Below are positions 1 through 8,708 of a stretch of DNA of 43,644 bases, piece after piece. Both the position numbers and the translations under genes were made by a program. Each line of letters begins with the position of its first letter. Positions within the stretch are counted from its first letter, which is position 1. Below the pieces are notes generated by a model that was given only the letters and a program-made list of their open reading frames with translations, was not told the DNA's origin and did not search any database. Source of the stretch: CAVUAN01 sp963739435 (lineage in GTDB: Bacteria; Acidobacteriota; Thermoanaerobaculia; UBA5066; Gp7-AA6); the NCBI GenBank assembly GCA_963739435.1, contig CAVUAN010000001.1:1-43644 (forward strand), given 5' to 3'.

Positions 1-2
1 AC

Positions 3-248
3 TCGCATCCCGACAACCGGACGTACACAATCCTGTCCGGGACGTTCTACCAGGGGGTCGGAGACAAGTTCGACGAGACCAAGCTGATGGCCCGCCCGGC
101 CGGCAGCTTCTATACCCACGCGGCCGGAGTGCCGCACTTCGGCGCGACAAGAGACGAAGAAGTCGTTCTGCAAATCGCGAGCTGCGAGGGCTCCACTGCC
201 CTCAAATACGTCAATCCAGCGGACGACCCGCGCACGAACAAGAAGTGA
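3..248 (+). CDS. Cupin-domain protein, C-terminal part (5' end outside window)
   Basis: The frame is open from the window edge to a TGA at 246-248 and gives about 81 residues. The pattern HPDNRTYTILSGTFYQG, then GDKFDE, a GSFYTH step and AAGVPHF matches the second half of small cupins of the DUF4437/ChrR-like type. In these, a short beta-barrel holds a metal through His residues; the HP near the start and VPHF fit that role. The substrate cannot be told. The tail (DDPRTNKK) is short and polar, so the true C-terminus is probably present. The next feature is an intergenic repeat, and the following gene is convergent. Confidence 0.6.
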   Translation, partial: SHPDNRTYTILSGTFYQGVGDKFDETKLMARPAGSFYTHAAGVPHFGATRDEEVVLQIASCEGSTALKYVNPADDPRTNKK

Positions 249-300
249 TCTGGGGCCGCTGGCGCAAAGTGTAGGGGCCTCTATTAGAAGAAGATCGGGT

Positions 301-370
301 CCTGAGATCAGTTGACGTTCTCAGTTTCTGACCTGAGATCAGTTCGCCGAGCCGACCGACCGCGGAGCCA
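301..370. repeat. R1 dispersed repeat, partial copy A
   Basis: This stretch shares with 5166-5235 and 19004-19073 a CTGAGA/TCTCAG inverted repeat followed by CAGTTCGCC, GCCGACCGA and GCGGAGCCA. In this copy CTGAGATCAGTT occurs twice (302-313 and 333-344). Similarity stops after GCGGAGCCA near 370, so the hairpin half of the element is absent. The rest of the gap from 249 to 497 shows nothing else recognisable. Confidence 0.55.
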
Positions 371-497
371 GACTGATGTCTCAGAGCGTCGGGGAGAATA
401 CATTTCCGGCGCTCTGGGTTTTTCTAGGACCGCCTCGACGCGGGGTCCGCGAGCTTCTCCCGAACGAAGACCGAGGCCGCGGAGCCGAGTGAGCGCC

Positions 498-3046
498 TCA
501 GCGCAGCCCGTCCACAACTTCGAGGTTCGTGGGGATGCGCTCGAAACTGTAGGCGTAGGCGCGCGCGTCGGGGGTCATCACGATGTTGTCGATCGCGATG
601 AGCCCGGCGCGATCGACGGGTGCGATCGTCTTCCACAGCTCGCGTTTCCCGGTCGCGATGTCGATCTTGAAGACTCGTGCCGGCGACTCGTGGGATCGGT
701 AGACGTAGATTGATCCGCCGTCGGCACTCCAGACGATGGGACGCTCCTGGACTTCGGCGCCGGGCAGTGGCCGAGAAGCTCCGCCATCGACCGGGTAGAT
801 CGTGAGCCGCTTATCCGGTCCGAGCGTTGCGACGAATCGTCCGTCGAGAGAAACGGCCATGTGAGACGGCGGACATACCTTCAGGGGAGATGGAGCGCGC
901 CGCGCCGCCTCCGAAATCCTGGACATAGACACGAAACGATCCGTTTCCGGGCCGTCCGAGGAACACGAAGCGCTTTCCATCTGGGAGAAGCTGGCCGGAA
1001 TAGTCCAGCGTTGTGATGCCACGATGCTCGACCGATTTGGGCTGGCCCGTCCCGGTCGGGAGCAGGGCGAACGTCTCGGGCGGCTGGGGCGGCCGCGACA
1101 GGACCCAGCGGCCATCGGCGGAGAATCCCATCGTTACGCCTTCGCCGAGCCGGACTGCGGGCGCACCATCCATCGTCCTCAGATAGATCGAGCCGTTGTC
1201 GCCCCCGCCTTCCCCCCATTCGTCGAAGACAATGGTCCGCCCGTCGCTCGAGATCGCCTGCACCAGCGACTGGTCCATCCACGACAGGTCACGCTCGGTG
1301 TTCCCGCCGTCCGGAAGCCCGACGAGACTCGTATTCCAGAGATACTCGTTGAGCAGCACCCGGCCGTCTCGCGAGATGTCGTGAAGAAAGAGTCCTCCGG
1401 CTTCCCGGCGGACGAGCCGCTCGCGGCCCGAAAGCGTGACCGCATAGAGGGCGTACTGCTCCGACGGCTTCTGAGCCGAAAACCAGATCTCGCTGCCATC
1501 CGGCCGCCAGGCCAGGTTCCCCGCGTTGGTCCACACACCCTTGCTCAGTGTCGTCGCCTTCCCGGACAGGTCGACCGTTCTGATCGTGTTGTCGTACCCG
1601 CTGATGGCAAGCCGGTCGCCTCGGGGGGAGAAGCGCACCGAGAAGAGTCCCGTCCGCGGACTCGTAGAGGACCTTTCCGATGGGAAATTCCAGGCGGTCT
1701 TTTCCGCCCACCTTGTGAATGACTGCGAGATCGCGGCCGTCGGGCGTCCAATCCGCAGCCAAAACGTCCTCGAGGAGCTCCCGAGGCGCGCCTCCGTCGA
1801 GCGGCACGCGGGCGAGCGTTCCCGTACGGTCCCAGACCGTCTCGTGCCCGAGCTGGATGGCGAGCTCCCCGGTCGGGGAGACCGCGAGGACCCTGGCGTC
1901 GGGCAGCTGCAGACCGCGCGACTCGGTGCTACCGGCTCGCGTCGCGTAGATTCGCGACGGCTCTCCCTCCCACGAGCCGCTGTAGACAACCGTCTGGCCG
2001 TCGGGGGCGAACCGACCCGTAAACACGGTGCCGCGCCGGAAGGTGAGGCGTTTGTACGAGGGAGCGTTCGGTTTCTGTCTAATTGCGTAGACGCCCCAGC
2101 CGGCGAGAAGACCGAGCCCGAGTAGTGCGGCCGCCAGGAGCGGCTTGCGCCAGATCCGCGGAGCGTCCGCTCGGGACCTTGGCGCGAGAGTGCTTCCCGA
2201 GGCCCCGGAGAGCGCCTCCAGGTCAAATGCAAGATCATGGGCGGACTGGAACCGCCGCTCGGGGTTCTTCTCGAGGCAGTGACGCACGATCCGCTCGAGA
2301 GCGGGGTTGATGTTCTGATTGGTGACGGAGAGGTCCGGCGGGTCCTCTTTCAGGATCGCCGCCATCGTCTCGGCGGCCGAGGCGCCCCGGAACGGACGCT
2401 GGCCCGAGAGCATCTCGTAGAGGATCACGCCGAGGGCGAAGATGTCGCCTCGCGAATCGGCGGGCTCCGCCTTGATCTGCTCAGGCGAGATGTAGCCGAG
2501 CGTTCCCATGACGACGCCCGGCTCGGTCGCCGTCGGGAGGCTGGAGTCACTCTCCGATCCCTCGACCTGGACCAGCTTTGCCAGGCCGAAGTCGAGGATC
2601 TTGACGCGGCCCTCTCGGGTCACGAAGAGGTTCTCGGGCTTCAGGTCGCGGTGAACGATCCCTTTCTCGTGAGCGGCCGCCAGACCGTGGGCGATCTGTG
2701 TCGCGGTGTCGATCGCCTTGCGTGGGGAGAAGCGCCCTCTGGCGAGCCCCAAACGCAGCGTTTCGCCTTCCAGCAGCTCCTGGACGACGTAGGGAGCGCC
2801 GTCATGTTGCCCGATGTCGTAGACGATCGTGACGTTGGGGTGGTTGAGGACTCCGGCCGCGCGCGCTTCCTGCTCGAAGCGGCGCAGCCGATCGGCGTCC
2901 GCGGAAAACGAAGCCGGTAGGACCTTAATCGCCACGTCGCGGCCGAGTCTCGGGTCCTTCGCCCGCCACACCTCGCCCATCCCCCCGGCCCCCAGGAGGG
3001 CGAGGATCTCGTAGGGGCCGAGACGCGTGCCAGCGGAGAGCGCCAT
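498..3046 (-). CDS. Membrane Ser/Thr protein kinase 1 with C-terminal TolB/WD40-like propeller (two frameshifts)
   Basis: PknB-type kinase fused to a beta-propeller sensor. Residues 1-280 form the kinase: Gly loop GAGGMGEVW (19-27), Lys41 in VAIK, Asp134 in HRDLKPEN, Asp152 in DFGLAK and GYISPEQ. A membrane segment lies at about 302-323, followed by WD40/TolB-like blades (FSPRGDRLA, RPDGSEIWF, SADGRWVLS). The reading frame breaks near 1645 and again near 875; the protein continues in other frames to GLR and a TGA at 498. It is co-linear with kinase 3 (8784-11360), sharing the N-terminus, architecture and promoter, so the two are paralogues. The propeller probably faces the periplasm (inference). 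The frameshifts lie inside conserved blades, so they are assembly errors or recent decay. The family call is secure; the ligand is unknown. Confidence 0.85.
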
Positions 3047-3075
3047 CTCGATCTGTTCCGCTTTCTTGCTTGAAG

Positions 3076-3104
3076 ATTATCTCGAAGTCGGCGGGCTCCG
3101 TCAG
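3076..3104 (-). promoter_or_regulatory. Promoter of kinase 1 (CTGACG, 17 bp, GATAAT)
   Basis: Read on the minus strand, CTGACG (3104-3099) is followed by a 17-base spacer and GATAAT (3081-3076), about 30 bases upstream of the ATG at 3046. The same arrangement and most flanking bases recur upstream of kinase 3 (11391-11419). Conservation between paralogues supports a real sigma-70-type promoter. The implied leader is about 22 bases with only a weak Shine-Dalgarno (GGAAC). Confidence 0.55.
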
Positions 3105-3117
3105 GAGGGGGAAGCCT

Positions 3118-3193
3118 TCTTCTTCCCCGCGAACTCGATGAGGCTTCGCGTTTAACACCTACCCCGCGAGACCTCTCGCGGGGTTTCGCGTCT
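3118..3193. repeat. Diverged R1-like element with strong hairpin (3162-3183)
   Basis: CTTCCCCGCGAA is followed by a shortened middle, then CCCCGCGAGA, two bases and TCTCGCGGGG, a perfect 10-bp stem, and then TTTCGCGTCT. The order of parts matches R1 at 5166-5378. It lies between the divergent kinase 1 and Rel genes, so it is not at the end of a neighbouring gene. I therefore read it as a repeat rather than a dedicated terminator. The rest of 3047-3437 holds the two promoters. Confidence 0.45.
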
Positions 3194-3384
3194 AGAGGGC
3201 GTGTGGCCATAAGGGTTTCCGAGCAGCGCGCCCGGGCAGGACGATTCTTTACGCAGTAACTGAGAAAGGCGTGCTGTGCTCGAGGGGCTGAGTTCGCGCC
3301 CCGAAGCCGCTCTCTTGCGTCCCGAAATGTTGCGCCAAGGTGACGCGTGCCGCTGCTCTCTCGCGCCACAGCCCCCGCAACTCC

Positions 3385-3390
3385 TATATA
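3385..3390 (+). promoter_or_regulatory. Possible -10 element (TATATA) of the HAMP-Rel gene
   Basis: TATATA at 3385-3390 is the only AT-rich hexamer in a GC-rich gap and lies 48 bases before the ATG at 3438. No good -35 is visible. It would give a leader of roughly 40 bases. Confidence 0.3.
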
Positions 3391-3437
3391 GAACCCGTCC
3401 TGGCTCTGGCACGATCCATGAAAAGAATCGCTTTTCG

Positions 3438-4985
3438 ATGAGCCAGAACGACGTTCCGGGGCGAGGGATTCCCCTCCGTTGGCGGCTTGGTCTCTCCACC
3501 TCTGTGATCGTGACGCTCGTACTTGGCTCGGTGACCCTTTTCTTCCAGATGAAGGAACTGGAGCACTCGCGCGAGGACCGCGAACGGCTCTTGGGGCTGG
3601 CTGTGGCGCCCCTTGCCTCAGAGATCGAGGTATCTCACGGCCTCGAGTCGATCCGAGATCGCCTCCGGACGTTCGAGGAGGCGCACTCGAGGCGAGGGTA
3701 CCAGCACTTGCATGCCCTCCTCCGCGACGGCTCCGGCGGCCTTGTGGAGTCGCTCTTCCCGGGTCAGATGCAGCAGCCGCCCCCGGGTTCGCTCCGTGCG
3801 CGGATCGCGGTCGCTGCAGATTTCCTCCCGGGCGGTCGCGGCACATTGGAGGTGTGGCAGGACGGCGCCGAGTTCCAGGCCATGGTGGATCGCCACTGGA
3901 GGCACTGGTTCCTCAGCCTCGTGGCGGCCGTCGCGTCCATCCTCCTGTCGCTCTGCGTCATCTACGAACTCCTCATCGGCCGATCCCTGGGTCGGCTACT
4001 GGATGGTGTGAGCCAGATGGAGAAGGGCTACTGGAGCGGCCTGGAGATCCCGCGCGGCGCCTGGGAGATGCGCTGGCTCGCGTACCGGTTCCGGACCCTC
4101 GGAACCCAGCTTGAGGAGACGGTGAGGCGGCTGGTCGAAGCGGAACGGCGCGGCATCCTTGGGCTGAAGCCGGGCTCTCGCTTGGCCTCTGGGGAAGATC
4201 GTCCGGTCCTGCTGGAAGGAGGTGCCTCGTGGGAGTCGGACGAGGAGGCCACCTTCCAGCGGGAGCTACTCCGCCGCTATCTTCTGGCGCGCTGCCACTC
4301 CCTCGAAGCACGCGGTCCGAAAGATTTCGGGGCCCGTGCTGCGGCAAGGGACGTCTGGGAGAGGGACGTCATCGAGGCCGAGAGGCTGGGCGACGCCAGT
4401 CTGAAGTCGCGGCTGGAGGACGCCGCGTTTCGGATCCTCGAGCCCGAGGCGTTCGAGCAGATCAAGGGACGACTCGCGAAGCACCCCGCCACGAAGAAAA
4501 TCTGGCTCAGGAAGCGGGAGGCGGAAATCCGCAAGGCTCTCGCCGAGGCGGGCGTCCGCCACAAGGCCCTGCAGTTCCGGGTGAAGCACCCGGCCGGGAT
4601 CTGGCGGAAGACCAAGTCCAAGGGCCTCGCCGTCGATCAGGTCCACGACATCATCGCCTTCCGCATCATCGTCAGGGACGAGCAGGAGTGCTACGTCGCT
4701 CTCAAGGCGGTCCACGGGAGATTCGAGCCGCTGCTACTGCGGTTCAAGGACTATATTGCTGAGCCCAAGGCGAACGGCTACCGGAGCCTCCACACATGCA
4801 TCAGGTCCGAGGATGGCGTCGCCTTCGAGATCCAGATCCGGACCCCTGCCATGCACGCGCAGGCCGAGGGGGGCCATTGGCGCTACAAGGCGAGCTCCGA
4901 CTGGTCTGGTGACAGCGCCTTCCTCCGCTCGGTCGCCGGCTTCTCGAGAGTCCTGAGGAGAGTTCGGAGCGGGTCCGGCGGCTGA
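3438..4985 (+). CDS. Membrane-anchored HAMP-(p)ppGpp synthetase (RelA/SpoT-type catalytic domain)
   Basis: 515 residues from the ATG at 3438, intact. Layout: TM1 about 18-36; an extracytoplasmic segment of about 120 residues; TM2 about 157-179; a HAMP-like linker about 180-235; an acidic coiled stretch; then, from about 300, the region that in long RSH enzymes joins the HD domain to the synthetase (ERLGDASLKSRLEDAAFRIL), and the synthetase domain to about 485. Active-site motifs are present: RFKDYIAEPKANGYRSLHT (435-453) and EIQIRT (464-469). RFKD is the RxKD charge pattern of bifunctional Rel/SpoT rather than the ExDD of RelA. The HD hydrolase domain is absent and so are TGS/ACT. Predicted job (inference): make (p)ppGpp in response to a signal sensed outside the membrane. 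It is flanked by two kinase genes. An upstream in-frame extension to 3276 is possible but lacks family similarity. Confidence 0.85.
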   Translation: MSQNDVPGRGIPLRWRLGLSTSVIVTLVLGSVTLFFQMKELEHSREDRERLLGLAVAPLASEIEVSHGLESIRDRLRTFEEAHSRRGYQHLHALLRDGSGGLVESLFPGQMQQPPPGSLRARIAVAADFLPGGRGTLEVWQDGAEFQAMVDRHWRHWFLSLVAAVASILLSLCVIYELLIGRSLGRLLDGVSQMEKGYWSGLEIPRGAWEMRWLAYRFRTLGTQLEETVRRLVEAERRGILGLKPGSRLASGEDRPVLLEGGASWESDEEATFQRELLRRYLLARCHSLEARGPKDFGARAAARDVWERDVIEAERLGDASLKSRLEDAAFRILEPEAFEQIKGRLAKHPATKKIWLRKREAEIRKALAEAGVRHKALQFRVKHPAGIWRKTKSKGLAVDQVHDIIAFRIIVRDEQECYVALKAVHGRFEPLLLRFKDYIAEPKANGYRSLHTCIRSEDGVAFEIQIRTPAMHAQAEGGHWRYKASSDWSGDSAFLRSVAGFSRVLRRVRSGSGG

Positions 4986-4997
4986 GGGACGAGATTG

Positions 4998-5019
4998 GGC
5001 GGCCCGACGTCGGGTCGCC
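4998..5019 (+). terminator. GC hairpin after the Rel gene
   Basis: GGCGGCCCGA, CG, TCGGGTCGCC forms a 10-bp stem with one G-T pair, starting 12 bases after the stop codon. There is no T-run, so it is either a Rho-type or RNA-stabilising hairpin or chance. Confidence 0.35.
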
Positions 5020-5165
5020 GATCAGCCTAGGCGGCCGCGCGAGTCGTAATGGCACGAATGACCAGTTCGCCCCGACGACCGCATCAAATCGGAGACTGGG
5101 GTGGCACTCTTCGGCGTACCCGGACTTGTGCCGCGCAGCCACGTCCGTTCGAAAGGGATCCGGCT

Positions 5166-5378
5166 TGAGAACATGTTGAAGCTCTCAGGTCTGACTAGAG
5201 ATCAGTTCGCCTAGCCGACCGAGTGCGGAGCCATTTACCCTCCCCGCGAATGCACAGCAGGCGCGGTTGACCCGAACCCCGCGACGACCTCGCGGGGTTC
5301 TTCGCATCTGGACGCAAGAACGCCGAAGCGGTGATTCTCGGGGCGTCGAACCGAGAGCATCGTTCCCGCTCAACTCCC
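5166..5378. repeat. R1 dispersed repeat, full copy B
   Basis: About 210 bp alignable along its length with 19004-19228. Parts in order: an imperfect TTGAGAAC/TCTCAG inverted repeat (from 5166), AGTTCGCC and GCCGACCGA, CGGAGCCATTT, then a block of about 50 bases identical between the two copies (5241-5292). That block contains the left arm of an 11-bp hairpin: GAACCCCGCGA 5274-5284, loop CGACC, TCGCGGGGTTC 5290-5300. After that come TTCGCATCTGGACGC and a looser tail ending CGCTCAACTCC. It has no coding signal of its own. The 4986-5518 gap consists of the hairpin above, this repeat and R2. Confidence 0.7.
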
Positions 5379-5403
5379 CGCCCTGCGGCCGCGTCCCTAG
5401 CCC

Positions 5404-5500
5404 GCGACGGTTAGCACGAGCCGGTTCGCCCGCCTCCGCCCGACCCCCATCGTCCGGTAGTCGCGGACGACCGCGCTATAAGCCATCCACCAGGGGGGGT
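5404..5500. repeat. R2 dispersed repeat, copy upstream of kinase 2
   Basis: GCGACGGTTAGCACGAGCC, then GGTTCGCCCGCCTCCGCCCGA, then GGTAGTCGCGGACGACCGC, then GAGC-like CCATCCACC. The first half matches 11438-11480 and the whole matches 8501-8586. It ends directly in front of the -10 element of kinase 2, so it may contribute to that promoter. Confidence 0.6.
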
Positions 5501-5503
5501 CGC

Positions 5504-5521
5504 TATTATTCTCCCTTCGTG
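5504..5521 (+). promoter_or_regulatory. -10 element and GTG start of kinase 2 (likely leaderless)
   Basis: TATTAT (5504-5509) ends nine bases before the GTG at 5519. Transcription would therefore begin at or near the start codon. The nearest purine-rich run (5491-5498) is about 20 bases upstream, too far for a Shine-Dalgarno. The GTG is chosen because IGETVSHYRIL is the usual N-terminus of this kinase family; the in-frame sequence upstream is R1 and R2 repeat. Confidence 0.45.
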
Positions 5522-7996
5522 ATCGGCGAAACCGTCTCTCACTACCGAATCCTCTCGAAACTCGGTGGGGGAGGGATGGGCGTGGTCTACGAGGCGGAGG
5601 ACCTCAGCCTCAAGCGCCATGTCGCCCTGAAGTTCCTGCCCGACACGCTTGCCGACAGCACCGAAGCCCTCGAGCGCTTTCGGCGCGAGGCCCAGTCCGC
5701 CTCCGCCCTCAACCACCCGCACATCTGCACGATTTACGAGATCGGCGAACACGAGGGGCGCCCCTTCATCGCGATGGAACTTATGAAGGGGCAGACGCTG
5801 AAGCACGCCATCGGCGGAAAGCCCATGGAGATCGATCAGGTTCTGACCCTCGGAGCCGAGATCGCGGACGCTCTCGAATCGGCGCACGCCGGACACATCG
5901 TCCACCGCGACATCAAGCCCGCGAACATCTTCGTCACTGAGCGTGGTCAGGCCAAGCTCCTCGATTTCGGCCTCGCTAAGCAGGGCGAGACGGCGAAGGT
6001 GGAACCAGAGTTGCCAACGGCGAGCACGCCGCAGCACCTCACGAAGGCCGGCTCGATGATGGGCACGGTTGCGTACATGTCCCCCGAGCAGGCCCGCGGC
6101 GGGGATCTCGACGCGCGCACGGATCTCTTCTCTTTTGGCGCCGTGCTCTACGAGATGGCCACCGGGATTCTGCCCTTCGGCGGCCAGACGACCGGTGAAA
6201 TGCTGGAAGCCATCTTCATGAAGGAGCCCGCAGCGCCGGTGAAGTTGAATCCGAATGTTCCGGCCGACCTGGAAAGGATCATCGCCAAGGCGATCGAGAA
6301 GGACCGCATGCTGCGGTATCAGAGCGCGGCGGAGATGCGGACCGACCTGCAGCGCCTGAAGCGGGATTCGTCCCTCTCTCTGGGAAGACGGCTGTCCCTG
6401 GCTCCCTCCGCCACCAAGGCGACCTTGGTCGGCTCGCCGGGACGGCGTCAGACCCGCCTTGCTCTCGGGGTGGCGGCGCTCGCGGTGACCGCAACGGGGG
6501 TGCTCGCCCTCTGGCGGCCGTGGAATCGAGCGGAGAAAGTGGCGACGCCGGCGCCGGCCGTGAACAGGAACGGTCCCGTCCTGGTCTCCATGCCCGATCC
6601 GAGATCCATTGCGGTCCTGCCGTTCGTGGACATGTCCGCGACTAAGGACCAGGAATACATGTCCGACGGCCTCTCGGAGGAGCTCCTCAACCTCCTCGCC
6701 AAGATCCCCGCCCTGCGCGTGACGTCGCGCAGCTCCGCCTTCTCGTTCAAGGGCGGGAACCTCGAGATTCCGGAGATCGCCAGGCGACTCAACGTCGCCA
6801 ACATCCTCGAGGGCTCCGTGCGCAAGGCAGGCAACCGTCTGCGCATCACGGCCCAGCTGATCGATGCCCGCACGGACACCCACCTCTGGTCGGAGACCTA
6901 CGATCGCAAGTTGACGGACGTTTTCGCGGTCCAGGATGAAATCGCGGCCGCGGTGGTGGCACAACTCAAGATCGCCCTGTTGGGTGCGCCGCCCACGGCC
7001 CGGAAGACCGATCCCAGGGCCCATGACCTCTACCTGCAGGCCAGCCAGGTCGTCCGCAAAGGCGCGTCTGGGAACACGGAGCAGTCCATCCAGCTCCTCA
7101 CGCAGGCGCTGGCGATCGATCCGAACTACGCGCCGGCGTGGCAGAGCCTGGCCGGGAACTACAGCGTGGAGGCGGAAGAGATGCTGCGGCCGGTTGACGA
7201 GGCCTTTCGGCTGGCGCGCGAAGCCGTCGGCAAGGCAATCGCGATCGACCCGAGTTACGCTCAGGCCTATGCCAGGCTTGCCACTATCGAGATGGAATAC
7301 GACGGCGACCTGGCGGGTGCGGCGCGGCACATCGAGCACGCCTTAGCGTTGGAACCCGCCAACGGCACCGCCATCAGCGCCGCTGGAGATCTCGCCCAGA
7401 CTCTGGGCCGGATTGAACTGGCCATCGCGCTGGCCCGATCCAGACTCGCCCGTGACCCGATGAGCCCTTACAGTCATCACAGCCTTGGCTCTTTCCAGTT
7501 CTTTGCAGGACGCTTCGATGAGGCCATCGCGAGCTATCGCGCCGCGGAGGTGCTGAGCCCGAAGCGGACTGGAGTGCATGGCGACATCGGAACGGCGTTG
7601 CTCCTCAAGGGTGACGGTCATGGCGCTCTCGCGGAAATTCAGAAGGAGCCGGCCGAAGCCTATCGTCTGATCGACCTGCCGATGGCATTCCACGCGGTTG
7701 GGCAGCGAGCCAAATCCGATGCGGCGCTCGCGGAGCTGATCCAGAAGCAGGAGAAGGATTCGGCCTACAACATCGCTTATGTCATGGCCTTCCGCGAGGA
7801 GCCCGACCGTGCCTTCGAGTGGCTCGAAAAGGCAGTTGCCTACCACGACTCTGGCCTGAACAACATAGGGCCGGATCCGATGTTCGCGAACGTCCACGCG
7901 GACCCGCGCTGGCTGCCGTTTCTGCGGAAAGTCGGCAGAGCTCCCGAGCAGCTGGCAGCGATCAAGTTCGACGTGAAGGTCCCGGAGATGCGATAG
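5519..7996 (+). CDS. Ser/Thr protein kinase 2 with TolB-like domain and TPR repeats
   Basis: 825 residues, intact. Kinase 1-285: Gly loop GGGGMGVVY (16-24), Lys38 in VALK, Asp131 in HRDIKPAN, Asp149 in DFGLAK, GTVAYMSPEQ. One membrane segment lies at about 313-332. Next is a domain of about 125 residues (360-487) of the TolB-like type that follows kinases and adenylate cyclases (SIAVLPFVDMS, EELLNLLAKIPALRVTSRSS, ILEGSVRK, HLWSETYDR). From about 500 to 800 come TPR-like helical pairs (AIDPNYAPAWQSLAGNYS, AIDPSYAQAYARLA). Predicted location is the inner membrane with the TolB-like and TPR parts outside (inference). It differs from kinases 1 and 3 in sensor type and N-terminus, so it is not a recent duplicate of them. 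The stop is TAG. Confidence 0.92.
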   Translation: MIGETVSHYRILSKLGGGGMGVVYEAEDLSLKRHVALKFLPDTLADSTEALERFRREAQSASALNHPHICTIYEIGEHEGRPFIAMELMKGQTLKHAIGGKPMEIDQVLTLGAEIADALESAHAGHIVHRDIKPANIFVTERGQAKLLDFGLAKQGETAKVEPELPTASTPQHLTKAGSMMGTVAYMSPEQARGGDLDARTDLFSFGAVLYEMATGILPFGGQTTGEMLEAIFMKEPAAPVKLNPNVPADLERIIAKAIEKDRMLRYQSAAEMRTDLQRLKRDSSLSLGRRLSLAPSATKATLVGSPGRRQTRLALGVAALAVTATGVLALWRPWNRAEKVATPAPAVNRNGPVLVSMPDPRSIAVLPFVDMSATKDQEYMSDGLSEELLNLLAKIPALRVTSRSSAFSFKGGNLEIPEIARRLNVANILEGSVRKAGNRLRITAQLIDARTDTHLWSETYDRKLTDVFAVQDEIAAAVVAQLKIALLGAPPTARKTDPRAHDLYLQASQVVRKGASGNTEQSIQLLTQALAIDPNYAPAWQSLAGNYSVEAEEMLRPVDEAFRLAREAVGKAIAIDPSYAQAYARLATIEMEYDGDLAGAARHIEHALALEPANGTAISAAGDLAQTLGRIELAIALARSRLARDPMSPYSHHSLGSFQFFAGRFDEAIASYRAAEVLSPKRTGVHGDIGTALLLKGDGHGALAEIQKEPAEAYRLIDLPMAFHAVGQRAKSDAALAELIQKQEKDSAYNIAYVMAFREEPDRAFEWLEKAVAYHDSGLNNIGPDPMFANVHADPRWLPFLRKVGRAPEQLAAIKFDVKVPEMR

Positions 7997-8055
7997 CTGA
8001 CGGGCGACAGGTGCGGCGCACCTCTGTTCGCCGTCTCATTCCGATCGCGAGCTGC

Positions 8056-8090
8056 CGGTGATCCCGGACCACCGCGCTCTGAGCCATCCA
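8056..8090. repeat. R2 repeat, short copy
   Basis: CGGTGATCCCGGACCACCGC and the following GCTCTGAGCCATCCA are nearly identical to 8546-8580. Only the right half of R2 is present, in the 204-base gap between kinase 2 and the ABM gene. The preceding bases (TTCGCCGTCTCATTCCGATC) are weakly similar to the left half. Confidence 0.55.
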
Positions 8091-8200
8091 TGGACAGGTC
8101 ACCCCGGTGGCCACGGAGAGCTAGGCTGGCAAACGTGGCCCAATGGACGCCCGGGCTGGTCGGCGGCGTCATTTCCCCTCCCGGGTCCGGAGGAGGTCAC

Positions 8201-8488
8201 ATGGCTTTCGTCGTCATCGCTACGTGGAAGGCTAGACCCGGCGAGGAGCGGCAAATCAAGGAGATCATCGCGACGATGACCCCGCTCTCCCGGGCCGAGC
8301 CGGGAAACCTGCACTACCAGGCACACGTCTCCACGCAGGACCCTCGGACCTTCCTCCTGTATGAGCAGTACGTGGATGCTGGCGCCTACGACGCCCACAA
8401 GGCGACAGCTCATTTCCACGAGCACGTTGTGGGGCGTGCGGTCCCCTTCCTCGAATCTCGGGAGGTCGCCACCTACGAGACTATCTGA
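8201..8488 (+). CDS. Antibiotic biosynthesis monooxygenase (ABM) domain protein
   Basis: 95 residues. The start is fixed by a strong Shine-Dalgarno, AGGAGGT at 8191-8197, three bases before the ATG. The sequence MAFVVIATWKARPGEE, then EPGNLHYQ, then FLLYEQYVDAGAYDAHKAT and FHEHV is typical of the dimeric alpha/beta ABM fold (YgiN/LsrG-like). Members act as cofactor-free quinol monooxygenases or aldehyde-handling enzymes; the substrate here is not predictable. The gene stands alone between two R2 copies and reads intact, unlike several neighbours. Confidence 0.85.
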   Translation: MAFVVIATWKARPGEERQIKEIIATMTPLSRAEPGNLHYQAHVSTQDPRTFLLYEQYVDAGAYDAHKATAHFHEHVVGRAVPFLESREVATYETI

Positions 8489-8496
8489 ATGCGATC

Positions 8497-8591
8497 GCGC
8501 TTAGTACGAGCCGGTTCGTTTCGCCGTCTCTCAATCTCAAACGCCCGATAGTCCCGGACCACCGCGCTCTGAGCCATCCACCCGGGGAGCC
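8497..8591. repeat. R2 dispersed repeat, full copy
   Basis: TTAGTACGAGCCGGTTCG matches 5411-5428 with one change, followed by CCCGATAGTCCCGGACCACC and GCGCTCTGAGCCATCCACC. It directly adjoins a partial R1 copy. The order is R2 then R1, whereas at 5166-5500 it is R1 then R2, so these are separable modules. Confidence 0.6.
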
Positions 8592-8595
8592 ACTC

Positions 8596-8654
8596 TTCTT
8601 CCCCGCGAATGCACGGCAGACGCGGTAGACCGGAACCCCGCGACGACCTCGCGG
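8596..8654. repeat. R1 repeat, partial copy D with a broken hairpin
   Basis: CTTCCCCGCGAATGCACGGC through GGAACCCCGCGACGACCTCG matches the core of copies B and C. The right arm of the hairpin is lost: TCGCGG is followed by CACCCC instead of GGTTC. Confidence 0.55.
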
Positions 8655-8660
8655 CACCCC

Positions 8661-8708
8661 TGGCCTCTACGCGCCACCGCCCCCGGCAATTCCCATTGCG
8701 CCCCTACA
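8661..8708 (-). repeat. R3 short repeat, copy a
   Basis: On the minus strand this reads TGTAGGGGCGCAATGGGAAT, then TGCCGGGGGCGGTGGCGCG. The same order, TAGGGGCGCA, AATTG, GGCGCG or CGCGC, occurs on the plus strand at 21103-21134 and 32629-32668. All three copies are intergenic. Confidence 0.5.

Noticed and set aside
5185..5373. Small protein encoded by R1 (similar minus-strand frames in copies B and C)
   Set aside because: The shared peptide simply follows from the near-identical DNA core; flanks differ, and no ribosome site or start is conserved.
5411..7339. Long open frame on the minus strand across kinase 2
   Set aside because: It is the complement of a well-supported kinase/TPR gene; its translation is Arg/Gly/Val-rich with no motifs. 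A GC-rich antisense shadow.
8497..8591. tRNA-like look of R2 on the minus strand (TGGATGGCTCAGAGCGC)
   Set aside because: The D-arm lacks its loop, there is no GGTTCRA T-arm at the right distance, and acceptor ends do not pair. It is a repeat, not a tRNA.
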